NCBI RefSeq assembly: GCF_009709575.1 | Contig: NZ_WIXO01000001.1 | Span: 2,358,001-2,422,000, forward strand | Direction of reading: 5' to 3' | Origin: Streptomyces taklimakanensis | GTDB lineage: Bacteria; Actinomycetota; Actinomycetes; Streptomycetales; Streptomycetaceae | DNA: 64,000 nt | Part shown: positions 32,002-40,980 of the stretch, piece by piece | Position numbering within the stretch: the first letter of the stretch is position 1 | Layout: every line of letters starts with the position of its first letter | Notes under the pieces: generated by a model | What the model saw: the letters and a program-made list of their open reading frames with translations, nothing else | What the model was told of the DNA's origin: nothing | Database searches by the model: none | Translations under genes and position numbers: made by a program

Positions 32002-33537
32002 ATGGACCGGCGCGACGTACTCAGGTTGTCCGCCACGGGGGTCGCGGGCGCGCTCACGCTCCGCCCCGTGACCTTCGCCCGCGCGGAGGAGGGCGGCCGG
32101 CGGGAAGGGGACGAGGAGAGCAGGACGGTCCGCGGCCGGCTGCCCACGGGGGCGCCGGACTTCGTGTACCTGCCCGTCGAGGTTCCGCCCGGGGTGCGGG
32201 AGATCGCCGTCTCCTACACCTACGACAGGCCCGAGGTGCCCACCGGCACACCGGGCAACGCCCTGGACATCGGGATCTTCGACGAACGCGGCACCGCCCC
32301 GGGCGGGCGTGGCTTCCGGGGCTGGTCCGGCGGCTTCCGCGACGCGTTCGTCATCGGCGCGCAGAAGGCGACACCGGGGTACCTGGCCGGTCCGGTGCGC
32401 CCCGGCACCTGGCACGTGGTCCTGGGGCCGTACACCGTCGCGCCCCAGGGGATGGAGTACGAGGTCACCGTCACCCTGCGGTACGGCGAGCCCGGCCGCA
32501 CCCCCCGGCCCGGGTACCCGCCGGAGCGGGCGAGGGGGCGGGGGCGCGCCTGGTACCGGGGCGACTGCCACCTGCACACCGTCCACTCCGACGGCCGGCG
32601 CACCCCGGCCGAGGTCGCCGCGGCGGCACGGGAGGCCGGGCTGGACTTCATCGCCACCACCGAGCACAACACCACCTCCGGGCACGGCGCCTGGGAAGGG
32701 CTGTGGGGGGAGGATCTGCTGATCCTGTGCGGTGAGGAGGTGACCACCCGCAACGGCCACTACCTGGCGCTCGGCACCGACCCGGGCACGTTCGTCGACT
32801 GGCGCCACCGGGCGCGTGACGACGCGTACGAGCGGTACGTGCGAACCGTGCACCGGGCGGGCGGCCTGGTGGTCCCCGCCCATCCCAACTGTCCCTTCGT
32901 GGGGTGCCAGTGGAAGTTCGGCTACGCCGGCGCGGACGCGATCGAGGTGTGGAACGGCCCATGGACGGTCGACGACGAACTGGCCCTGGCCGCCTGGGAC
33001 AACATGCTGTCGGCGGCCTGCCGGGGCGGTCGGGCGGGCGGGCGGGGACACCACCGGTGGATCCCCGCGATGGGCAACAGCGACGCCCACCGCGAGCCGC
33101 AGGTGGTGGGGCTGCCGCAGACGGTCGTCCACGCCGAGGACCTGTCGCGCGCGGCCGTGCTGGAGGCGATACGCGCCGGCCGGAGCTGGCTGGCGGAGTC
33201 CTCGGCGGTCGAGTCGGCCCTGTCGGCCGTCGGCCCGCGCGGCGAGCACGCCGGCATCGGTGAGCGGCTGCGCGTCGCGTCGGACGCGGAGGTGACGGTG
33301 CGGCTGAGGGTGTCGGGAGTGCCGGGGGGCACGGTGCGGTTGCTGACGGACCAGGGCGAGATGCGCTCGGAGCGGCTGCCCGCCTCCGGCTCCGGCACGG
33401 TCTCGTGGAGCACCACCGCGTCGTCGGCCGCGTACGTCCGCGCCGAGGTCCGTCGGCCGCGTCCGGACGGCGCGCCGCCGGAGCTGCCGGGCCCGATGGC
33501 CGCGATGACGAACCCGATCTGGCTGGAGGTGCGTTGA
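32002..33537 (+). CDS. Secreted PHP-type phosphoesterase (CehA/McbA-like)
   Basis: A 511-residue protein. It begins with a twin-arginine-like signal (DRRDVLRLSATGVAGALTL), then a beta-sandwich domain, and the PHP metal-hydrolase domain from about residue 185. Metal ligand motifs are GDCHLHTVHSDG, TTEHNT, AHPN and NSDAHRE; these bind two or three metals. CehA/McbA enzymes hydrolyse esters or phosphoesters; the substrate here is not evident. GGGAGG lies 11 bases before the ATG. The Tat signal implies folding with cofactor before export. Confidence 0.85.
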   Translation: MDRRDVLRLSATGVAGALTLRPVTFARAEEGGRREGDEESRTVRGRLPTGAPDFVYLPVEVPPGVREIAVSYTYDRPEVPTGTPGNALDIGIFDERGTAPGGRGFRGWSGGFRDAFVIGAQKATPGYLAGPVRPGTWHVVLGPYTVAPQGMEYEVTVTLRYGEPGRTPRPGYPPERARGRGRAWYRGDCHLHTVHSDGRRTPAEVAAAAREAGLDFIATTEHNTTSGHGAWEGLWGEDLLILCGEEVTTRNGHYLALGTDPGTFVDWRHRARDDAYERYVRTVHRAGGLVVPAHPNCPFVGCQWKFGYAGADAIEVWNGPWTVDDELALAAWDNMLSAACRGGRAGGRGHHRWIPAMGNSDAHREPQVVGLPQTVVHAEDLSRAAVLEAIRAGRSWLAESSAVESALSAVGPRGEHAGIGERLRVASDAEVTVRLRVSGVPGGTVRLLTDQGEMRSERLPASGSGTVSWSTTASSAAYVRAEVRRPRPDGAPPELPGPMAAMTNPIWLEVR

Positions 33538-33744
33538 CGAAGTTCCACCATGCGGCTGCCAACGCCCCGGAACGGGATGCTTCCTGGCGATGAGTCAGGT
33601 ATCGAAGCATCTGTCATGTCATCGACCACCGATTCTGTCGCGGGTTCGCGGCGACTGTGGGGAGAGGGTGGAGCACGGCTGACGGAGCACCCCTCGACAG
33701 GGCAAACTGTGCGCTGCGGGTCGTCACACTTCGCAGGGGGCACC

Positions 33745-36714
33745 ATGGACGGCGAGGGGCACACCGAACGCGAACGACTGCGGCAGCCGGAGAATCGCCA
33801 CCGGCTGTGGTTCGCCGTGCTCGGACCGGTGCGCGCCTGGCGCGACGGCGAGGCCGTCAACGTCGGCTCTCCCCAACAGCGGGCCCTGCTGGCCTGTCTG
33901 TTGCTGCGCGGCGGGCAGACGGCCACCGCGCAGGAGCTGGTCGACGCGCTGTGGGGCGAGGAGCCGCCGCAGCGGGCCCTGGCCGCGCTGCGCACCTACG
34001 CCTCCCGGCTGCGCAAGGTGCTGGGCGCCGATGCGCTGATCAGCGAGTCGGGCGGCTACGCGATTCGGCTGGGCCCCGACACCGGCCTGGACGTGGACAC
34101 CGCCACCGCCCGTGCCGCCGAGGCGGAGAAGGCCGCCGCCTCCGGTGACCGGCCCCGGGCGCGGGAGCTGTACGGCGAGGCGCTGGCCCGCTGGGACGGC
34201 GAGGCCCTCGCCCACGTCCCCGGCCCGTACGCCGAGAACCAGCGCACCCGGCTGGAGGAGTGGCGGCTGTCCCTGCTGGAGCACCGCCTCGACCTCGACC
34301 TCCAACTGGGCTTCCACGCCGACGTGGTCAGCGAACTGACGGCCCTGACCGCCGAGCACCCGCTGCGGGAGCGGCTGCGCGAGCTGCTGATGCTGGCGCT
34401 GTACCGCAGCGGCCGGCAGGCCGAGGCGCTGGCCGTCTACGCCGACACCCGTCGGCTGCTGGCCGAGGAGCTCGGGGTGGACCCCCGCCCGGAGTTGGCG
34501 GAGCTCCAGAGCCGCATCCTGCGGGCCGACGAGGAGCTGGCCCTGCCGGCGCAGGAGACGGCGCAGCGGAACGCGGCCGGCTTCGTGCGCCCCGCCCAGC
34601 TTCCGGCGACGGTGCCGGACTTCACCGGACGGGCCCCCTTCGTGGCCGAGCTGGGCGAGCAGTTGGCCACCGCCGAGAGCCGGATCATGGCCGTCTCGGC
34701 GGTCGCGGGCATCGGCGGGGTGGGCAAGACCACCCTGGCCGTCCACGTCGCCCATGCCGCCCGCGACCACTTCCCCGACGGTCAGCTCTACGTCGACCTG
34801 CAGGGCGCGGGCCCGGCCCCGGCCGAGCCCGAGGCCGTGCTCGGCTCGTTCCTGCGGGCCCTGGGCACCTCGGACTCCACCATCCCCGACGGGGTGGAGG
34901 AACGCGCCGCGCTCTACCGATCGCTGTTGGCCGGCCGCCGCATCCTGACCCTGCTGGACAACGCCCGCGACGCCGCCCAGGTACGTCCGCTGCTGCCGGG
35001 CACCGAGGGCTGCGCCGCGCTGATCACCAGCCGGACGCGGATGGTGGACCTGGCCGGGGCGCACCTGGTGGACCTGGACGTCATGAGCCCGGAGGAGGCC
35101 ATGACGCTCTTCACCAGGATCGTCGGGTCCGAACGGGTGGGCGCGGAGCGCGAGGCCGCCATGGACGTGGTCGCGGCCTGCGGTTTCCTGCCGTTGGCCA
35201 TCCGCATCGCCGCCTCCCGGCTGGCCGCTCGCCGTACCTGGACGGTCTCGGTGCTGGCCCGCAAGCTGGCCGACGAGCGCCGCCGGCTGGACGAGCTCCA
35301 GGCCGGGGACCAGGCGGTCAAGGCCACCTTCGAGCTGGGCTACGGCCAGTTGGAACCCGAGCAGGCCCGTGCCTTCCGCCTGCTGGGCCTGGCCGACGGC
35401 CCCGACATCTCCGTCCACGCCGCGGCCGCCATGCTGGACCGTCCCGTCGAGGACGCCGAGGACCTGCTGGAGTCCCTGGTCGACGCCTCCCTGCTGGAGT
35501 CGGCGGCCCCGGGCCGCTACCGCTACCACGACCTGGTGCGGCTCTACGCGCGCACCTGCGCCGAGCGCGACGAGCCGCCCCCTGGGGCGGCCCGTGCCGA
35601 AGGCCAGGGATGCGAGGCCGCCATGGCCCGGTTGCTGGACTTCTACCTCGCCACCGGGCACGAGGTCTTCGCGCTGTCGCGCCCCGGCGACCGCGCCGTG
35701 GCCCACCTGACGACCGCGAAACACCCCGGGCTCTCCTTCGACGACCGCGCCGCCGCGCTGGACTGGCTCTTCGCCGAGGCCGACTGCCTGCTGGCCTGCG
35801 TGCAGCAGGCGGCCGAGCGCGGCGCCCTGCGGCGCGCGGCCGACCTCCTGATCGCCGCCAAGGACCTGGCCGACTCCGGTATCCACTCGTTGCGTTACGA
35901 GCGGGCCGCCGACGCCGTGTGCCGGGCGGCGCAGGAGGCCGGGGACGCCTGGGCCGAGGGCCGCGCCCGGATCATGCTCACCCACGTGCACAGCGTGACG
36001 GGCCGTTTCGACCGGGCCGACGACAACGCGCGGCGCGCCATGGAGCTGGCCCGCTCCACCGGCGACCCGATGGCGGGGGGCTACGCCCCCAACGACCGCG
36101 GCATCGTCGCCCTCTCCCGCAGCCGCTACGAGGAGGGCGAGGAGTACCTCAAGGAGGCCATCGAGGTGTTCCGGTCCGACGGGAACCGCCCCAGCGAGGC
36201 CAGCGTGCTGTGCAACCTGTCGCGGATCCACGTCGGGCTGGGCCGGACCGACAGCGCGATCCGGCTCGCCGAGCAGGGCGTGGCCATCTACGCCGAACTG
36301 GGCATGTCCATGCGGTTGGCGAACGCCCGCTACGCCCTGGCGATCGCGTTGACGGGAGCCGGACGCGCCGCCGAGGCCCTCGACCACCTCGACCAGGCCC
36401 TCGCCCTCTTCCGCGACAGCCGCCAACCGATGTGGGAGGGCGCCACCCATCTGCGGATGGCCGAGGCCTACATGGTCGCGCGCCGCCCGGCACAGGCGGC
36501 GACCCACGCCGAACAGGCCCTGGCGCTGCGCGTGATCGGCGGGGACTGGCGGCGCGGCAACGTCCTGACGGTGCTGGGCCGCGCCCTGGACGCGCTCGGC
36601 CAGACCGACCGGGCGCGGGCCTGTTGGCAGGAGGCGCTCGCCATCTTCGAGTCCCTGGACTCCCCCGAGGCCGACGAGGTGCGGAAGCTGCTGTCGCCCG
36701 CCGTGGCCGCGTGA
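33745..36714 (+). CDS. afsR: AfsR, SARP-type global regulator
   Basis: A 989-residue protein, very close to the 993 of S. coelicolor AfsR. Domains in order: OmpR-type winged helix (about 20-110, RLWFAVLGPVRAW, QRALLACLLLRGG), bacterial transcriptional activation domain (110-265), NB-ARC ATPase (about 285-600, with GIGGVGKTTLA) and C-terminal TPR repeats. AfsR is phosphorylated by AfsK and other Ser/Thr kinases and activates afsS, controlling antibiotic production. ATG with a GGGGG run upstream. afsS is the next gene, and afsK lies 2 kb further along on the other strand, as in S. coelicolor. Confidence 0.93.
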   Translation: MDGEGHTERERLRQPENRHRLWFAVLGPVRAWRDGEAVNVGSPQQRALLACLLLRGGQTATAQELVDALWGEEPPQRALAALRTYASRLRKVLGADALISESGGYAIRLGPDTGLDVDTATARAAEAEKAAASGDRPRARELYGEALARWDGEALAHVPGPYAENQRTRLEEWRLSLLEHRLDLDLQLGFHADVVSELTALTAEHPLRERLRELLMLALYRSGRQAEALAVYADTRRLLAEELGVDPRPELAELQSRILRADEELALPAQETAQRNAAGFVRPAQLPATVPDFTGRAPFVAELGEQLATAESRIMAVSAVAGIGGVGKTTLAVHVAHAARDHFPDGQLYVDLQGAGPAPAEPEAVLGSFLRALGTSDSTIPDGVEERAALYRSLLAGRRILTLLDNARDAAQVRPLLPGTEGCAALITSRTRMVDLAGAHLVDLDVMSPEEAMTLFTRIVGSERVGAEREAAMDVVAACGFLPLAIRIAASRLAARRTWTVSVLARKLADERRRLDELQAGDQAVKATFELGYGQLEPEQARAFRLLGLADGPDISVHAAAAMLDRPVEDAEDLLESLVDASLLESAAPGRYRYHDLVRLYARTCAERDEPPPGAARAEGQGCEAAMARLLDFYLATGHEVFALSRPGDRAVAHLTTAKHPGLSFDDRAAALDWLFAEADCLLACVQQAAERGALRRAADLLIAAKDLADSGIHSLRYERAADAVCRAAQEAGDAWAEGRARIMLTHVHSVTGRFDRADDNARRAMELARSTGDPMAGGYAPNDRGIVALSRSRYEEGEEYLKEAIEVFRSDGNRPSEASVLCNLSRIHVGLGRTDSAIRLAEQGVAIYAELGMSMRLANARYALAIALTGAGRAAEALDHLDQALALFRDSRQPMWEGATHLRMAEAYMVARRPAQAATHAEQALALRVIGGDWRRGNVLTVLGRALDALGQTDRARACWQEALAIFESLDSPEADEVRKLLSPAVAA

Positions 36715-36741
36715 ACGGCCGTGCCCGCGCCGCCCAGCGGG

Positions 36742-36761
36742 CGTTCATCGATCGTTTATCG
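36742..36761 (+). promoter_or_regulatory. Probable AfsR box upstream of afsS
   Basis: Two 9-base direct repeats, CGTTCATCG (36742-36750) and CGTTTATCG (36753-36761), eight of nine identical, with an 11-base period, the spacing bound by SARP and OmpR-type dimers. A TACATG element follows 17 bases later. AfsR is known to activate afsS in S. coelicolor from this position. Confidence 0.65.
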
Positions 36762-36936
36762 CCATCCGACATGCTCGTACATGTCGATCCGCCGCGTCGG
36801 GGGGCAAGCGGGTCGGCGGGCCCGGCAACCCTGCACCATCAGGATGAGCGGCCCAGAGGGTGCGTCCGGCGGCCCACGGGGGAGCCGCTGGACGCACCCG
36901 GGAACTCCCCGCCACCGACCATAGGAGTTGGCCCGC

Positions 36937-37095
36937 ATGAGCGACATCGCCAAGAAGACCGCGAAGGACGGCCCGCAGCTCGAGAACCACGCTTCGGCCC
37001 CGGGTGAGGGTGGACCGACCACCCAGGAGAACCACGCCTCGGGCAGCGAGCTCTCCACCCAGGAGAACCACGCGTCCGGCGAGGGTGCGCAGTAG
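36937..37095 (+). CDS. afsS: AfsS-type small regulator with ENHAS repeats
   Basis: A 52-residue, polar protein that contains three copies of an ENHAS repeat, two preceded by TQ (residues about 16-20, 30-34, 43-47). S. coelicolor AfsS has 63 residues and three T-x-DNHMP repeats, and is likewise encoded directly after afsR. The repeat core NH is kept, but D becomes E and MP becomes AS. AGGAG lies ten bases before the ATG. AfsS stimulates secondary metabolism by an unknown mechanism and has been called sigma-like. The assignment rests on position, length and repeats. Confidence 0.85.
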   Translation: MSDIAKKTAKDGPQLENHASAPGEGGPTTQENHASGSELSTQENHASGEGAQ

Positions 37096-37118
37096 ACCAC
37101 ACATCACGGGGGATGCAC

Positions 37119-37164
37119 GGGACCGGTCCCGGCGGCATGAGGGGGAGCCGCCGTGGCCGGTCCC
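37119..37164 (+). terminator. Terminator after afsS
   Basis: Long stem with outer 8-bp (37119-37126 with 37157-37164) and inner 7-bp pairing. Confidence 0.6.
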
Positions 37165-37288
37165 TGTCATGTACACAAAAGCGATTATCGGACAATGACA
37201 TGCGGAAAGAAGGTAGACACAGCCGCGAAGAGCGTCTTCGCTTCTGCCAACCGCATGTCTCGTTTTCTGTTATCACCGAGGAGTCGGC

Positions 37289-37417
37289 ATGACCCGCTTG
37301 AAGAAGATCCTGACCGCCCTGACGGTGGCGGTGGCGATGGTCGGTGTGGGTGCGGCACCGGCGCTGGCCGACAACCACGCCTACTCCCCCGCGCCGTCCC
37401 AGCCGGCCGGATTCTGA
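37289..37417 (+). CDS. Small secreted peptide sharing the DNHA motif
   Basis: A 42-residue protein with a textbook signal peptide: basic MTRLKK, hydrophobic core, and cleavage after APALA. The predicted mature peptide is DNHAYSPAPSQPAGF, only 15 residues. Its first residues, DNHA, recall the repeat in AfsS next to it (ENHAS here, DNHMP elsewhere). GAGGAG precedes the ATG at proper spacing. A bidirectional hairpin follows. I know no function; a secreted signal or remnant of a shared family with AfsS are both possible. Confidence 0.65.
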   Translation: MTRLKKILTALTVAVAMVGVGAAPALADNHAYSPAPSQPAGF

Positions 37418-37455
37418 GACACCCGCTCCGTCAGCGGACCGAAACACCCGTCGGA

Positions 37456-37481
37456 GTCGGAACCACTGCCGTGGTTCCGAC
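37456..37481. terminator. Bidirectional terminator
   Basis: 11-base-pair perfect stem (37456-37466 with 37471-37481), TGCC loop, between convergent genes. Confidence 0.7.
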
Positions 37482-37491
37482 CCGACCCGGC

Positions 37492-37986
37492 TCACACCAC
37501 CCTGGTGATCTCGCAGTCGTCGACCCGCGACGCGATGCCCGGGTCGTTCGGGTCGATCTCGACGCGCCTGGTCTCACCGGCGCCCAGTCGCACGCGCTCC
37601 GAACCGGTTCCGATGGCGCCGCCGTCGTCGAGGAAGGAGACGTGGACGGTGTACCACTCGGTACCGCCCCGGGAGACCATCTCCACCACGGTCTTCCCGT
37701 CCGTGGCCAGACAGTCGACGATCTCGACCCTCGGCTCGCGGTCGCGTGAGGAGGAACCGGAGGTGCCGCTCGACGATCCGCCGTCGGTGTCGACGTAACT
37801 CCTGCTCTGGCTCGACCGGCCGGACGACGTGTCCTTGCCGCAGCCGCCACCGCCACTGCTGCTGCCGCCGCCGCGGCTCTTGCCGCTCCCACCCGACGAA
37901 CGCGCCTGGCTGAAGCCCGACAGGGCCAACGTCACCACGGTGACGACGGCGACCAGCTTCAGATGGCGCCTCACACGATGCTGCAT
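37492..37986 (-). CDS. Secreted serine/glycine-rich protein
   Basis: A 164-residue protein: signal peptide (RHLKLVAVVTVVTLALSGFSQA), a Gly/Ser-rich stretch of about 60 residues with one Cys, then a beta-type C-terminal domain of about 80 residues with two Cys (VEIVDCLATDG, VDDCEITRVV) that may form a disulphide. It lies between afsS and afsK on the afsK strand. The C-terminal domain resembles small immunoglobulin-like domains of unknown role. I do not recognise the family. Confidence 0.65.
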   Translation of the reverse strand: MQHRVRRHLKLVAVVTVVTLALSGFSQARSSGGSGKSRGGGSSSGGGGCGKDTSSGRSSQSRSYVDTDGGSSSGTSGSSSRDREPRVEIVDCLATDGKTVVEMVSRGGTEWYTVHVSFLDDGGAIGTGSERVRLGAGETRRVEIDPNDPGIASRVDDCEITRVV

Positions 37987-38198
37987 GTCCGCTTCTCCCC
38001 CGGAGGACGTGACGGTGCGTGCTCGCGCACCCGGCGCGAACTCCCGCGTTTTCCACCATGGTTCACGCGCCGCTCCCCCACCGGGGTTCCACCCGGAGGG
38101 AGTCGGGAGCGGATTCCCCCGGAGGCGCCGGAACCGCGCACGACCGGACGGCGGGGCGCCCGAAGCCCGCTGCCCCGCCCCGCCTCGGCCCCGGACGT

Positions 38199-40746
38199 TC
38201 AGGAGCGCGCCTGTCCCGTCCCCTTGGCCGCGTCCAGCGCGTAGACGCAACGGTCCCGACTGCACGCGAAGACCACTCCGTCCGCCGCCACCGGGGATCC
38301 GGTGATCTCGCCCTCCGTGGCGAGCTTCCAACGCAACTGTCCGCCGACGGCGTCCACCGTGTACAGGCAGTGGTCCGTCGAGCCGAAGTGGACCCGGCCG
38401 TCCGACACCACCGGGGCCCCGGTGATCTCGCCGCCCGTCGCGAAGCGCCAGCGCGGTGTGCCGCTGACGGCGTCCAGGGTGTAGAGCGCGCTGCCGCTGC
38501 CCAGGTGGACCAGCCCGTCGGCCACCACCACCGGTTCGACGGACTGGCGCGCCTCCGTGGCGATCCGCCAGCGGTCGTGCCCGTTGACGGCGTCCAGCGC
38601 GTACACCGTGCCGAGGTAGTCCACCGTGTAGACGCCGCCCCCGGCGATCGCCGCGCCCGGCACGAACGCCGGCGGGCACAGGAACGCGGCGGGCGCGTCG
38701 AAGCGCCACCGCTCCGTGCCGGTCGCCGCGTCCAGGGCGAAGACGCGCGAGCCCGCGCTCACGTACACCACGCCGTCGTCGGCCGGGAGCAGCCGTACCG
38801 CGACGCCGCCGGTGGCCGAGGTGTCGCCGACCGGGTACGACCACTGCTCGGCGCCGGTGCGCGCCTCCAGCGCGTACAGCCGTCCGTCACCCCACACGTA
38901 GACCGAGCCGTTCCGGATCACCGGTCCCGCCTCGGCGGTCTCGAACTCGGTCTGCGCGCCGGACAGCTCCCACAGCCTCTCCCCGGTGGCGGCCTCCCAC
39001 ACCTGGACGCCGCCGCCCCGGGTGGCCGTGACCACCGTGCCGCGGTCGGCGCCCAGCGCGTACACCCAGCCGTCCGCCGCCGCCCGCCAGTGCTCGGAGC
39101 CGTCCCGGGCGTTCAGCGCGTACAGGCCGGGACCGTCGGAGGCATGGACGCGTCCTCCCGCGACGGCCATCGACCAGGCCACCTCGCGGGTCTTGAACTG
39201 GCGGCGACCGGTGGCCACGTCCAGCGCGTGGACCTCGAAGGAGGTGACGTACAGCAGGCCGTCCGCGACGACCGGCGTGCCCCACACGTCGTTCGACATC
39301 CGGAAGCGCCACGGACGCCAGCGCGGCGGGGCGGCGGTGTCGCCCGCGGACGGGCCGTGGGGCACCGTCGCGCCGCCGGTGGCGCCGGTGGTGGCACCGA
39401 CTCCACCGCCGACCCCGCCGCCCGCGCCCCCGGTTCCGCCGCTCCGGTCGTTCGGGCCGTTCGGCGCGCGCAGCACCCATGACGTCGGGGCGCCGACCTC
39501 CGGCTCGCGGCCCAGGACGCGGCGCGGCCCGGGACCGATGGGCACCGGAGCGCCCGACAGCCGTACGGGGCCGTCGTTCGGCGCGTGCGGGGGAGGAGCG
39601 GGAGGCGACGGGGGCGGCGGTGGGATCGGCGCGCCGTGGGGCGGGGCGGCCACGGCCGCGGCGGGCGCTCCCCCGCCGCGCGGGTCGACCGGCGGGGACG
39701 ACGGGGACGCCAGTCGCCGCCGTGCGCCGCGCCGCCGCGGCCGGCTCCGGGGCGGAGGCGTGCCGCGGGGCCCGGTGCCGGGGGCCGGGGTGGGGCTCGG
39801 GGCGGGGCCCGTGTCCCGGTTCCCCGGACGGCGGGCCCACCGGGCGCGACCGGCCGCCCCGGTGCCGCTCGATCAGCGCCACCGCGCCGCCGGGCAGCCA
39901 TGCCGAGGCCGTGCCGCTGTCGTCCCCGCCGGAGGAGAACAGGTGCGGGGCGAGCTGGGCCTGGAGGTCGGCCGGGGTGGGCCGCTGCTCGGGGTCGGGG
40001 CGCATGCAGGACTCGATCAGCGGCCGCAGTTCGTCGGGCAGCCCCTCCAGGTCCGGTCTCTCGCGCAGCAGCATGAAGACGGTCTCGACCGGGTTGGCGC
40101 CGTGGAAGGGCGGGTGCCCGGTGGCGGCGAAGACCAGGGTGGAACCGAGGGAGAAGACATCGCTGGCGCCCGTCACGCTGCGCGAGTCCCGCGCCTGTTC
40201 GGGTGACATGTAGGAAGGGGTGCCGACGGCGACGTTGGTCATCGTCAGTCGGGTGTTGGACACCCCGGAGGCGATACCGAAGTCGATCACTCGCGGGCCG
40301 TCCTCGACCACCAGGACGTTGGAGGGCTTCAGGTCGCGGTGGACCAGCCCCGCCCCGTGGATGGACTGGAGCGCCTCGGCGACCCCGGCGGCCAGCCAGC
40401 GCACGGCCTGCGCGGGAAGCGGTCCGCACTCGTTGACTATCTCCTCCAGGGACGGCGCGGGCACGTACGCGGTGGCCAGCCACGGCACCGCGGCGCGCGG
40501 GTCGGCGTCCACCACGGCGGCCGTGTAGAAGCCGCTGACCGCGCGGGCGGCCTCGACCTCGCGGGTGAAGCGGACGCGGAACAGTTGGTCCTCGGCGAGC
40601 TCGGAGCGCACCGTCTTGATCGCCACGCGCCGCCCCGACGCCGAGCGGGCGAGGTAGACCAGCCCCATGCCTCCGGCGCCGAGTCGGCCGAGCACCTCGA
40701 ACGGGCCGATCCGCCGCGGATCGTGCTGCGTCAGCTGCTCCACCAC
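38199..40746 (-). pseudogene. afsK: afsK Ser/Thr kinase with PQQ propeller, frameshifted in linker
   Basis: The kinase part (GTG at 40746, GGGAGG upstream) has all motifs: GRLGAGGMGLVYLA loop, Lys in VAIKTV, HRDLKPSN and DFGIA. The propeller part, RMSNDVWGTPVVADG to KGTGQARS, lies in another frame and ends at 38199, with seven or so PQQ-like blades. Without correction the kinase frame runs on to 38887 as nonsense. Removing one base from the C5 run at 39670-39674 joins them into one 848-residue protein (S. coelicolor AfsK is 799). It may be a sequencing error, a real mutation or a slippage switch. AfsK phosphorylates AfsR. Confidence 0.85.
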
Positions 40747-40980
40747 TTGCCTGCCACCTCCCCGTAGGGGTCGACGATCGCGCCGCCCCGTGCAGCTTCC
40801 CACCGCCGTACCGGTCCCGCGGTCCGACTGCGATTCTTCCTGGCGGAGCCCGCGGTTGCGAACTCGGGGGCGGTGAGTCGCCCCCTCCTCGCCCCTCTCC
40901 CCGCCCTCTCCGCTCCCGGCGCGGCCCCTCGCGGCGCCCGCGCGCCCGCCGTACGCCCGCCGCGCGCTTCCCGGGAATCC

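Noticed and set aside
28661-32071. 1136-codon plus-strand frame opposite fbiC
   Set aside because: Shadow; fbiC is intact with both radical-SAM motifs, and the frame has no recognisable domains.
33724-36507. 927-codon minus-strand frame opposite afsR
   Set aside because: Shadow of AfsR, which has all expected domains.
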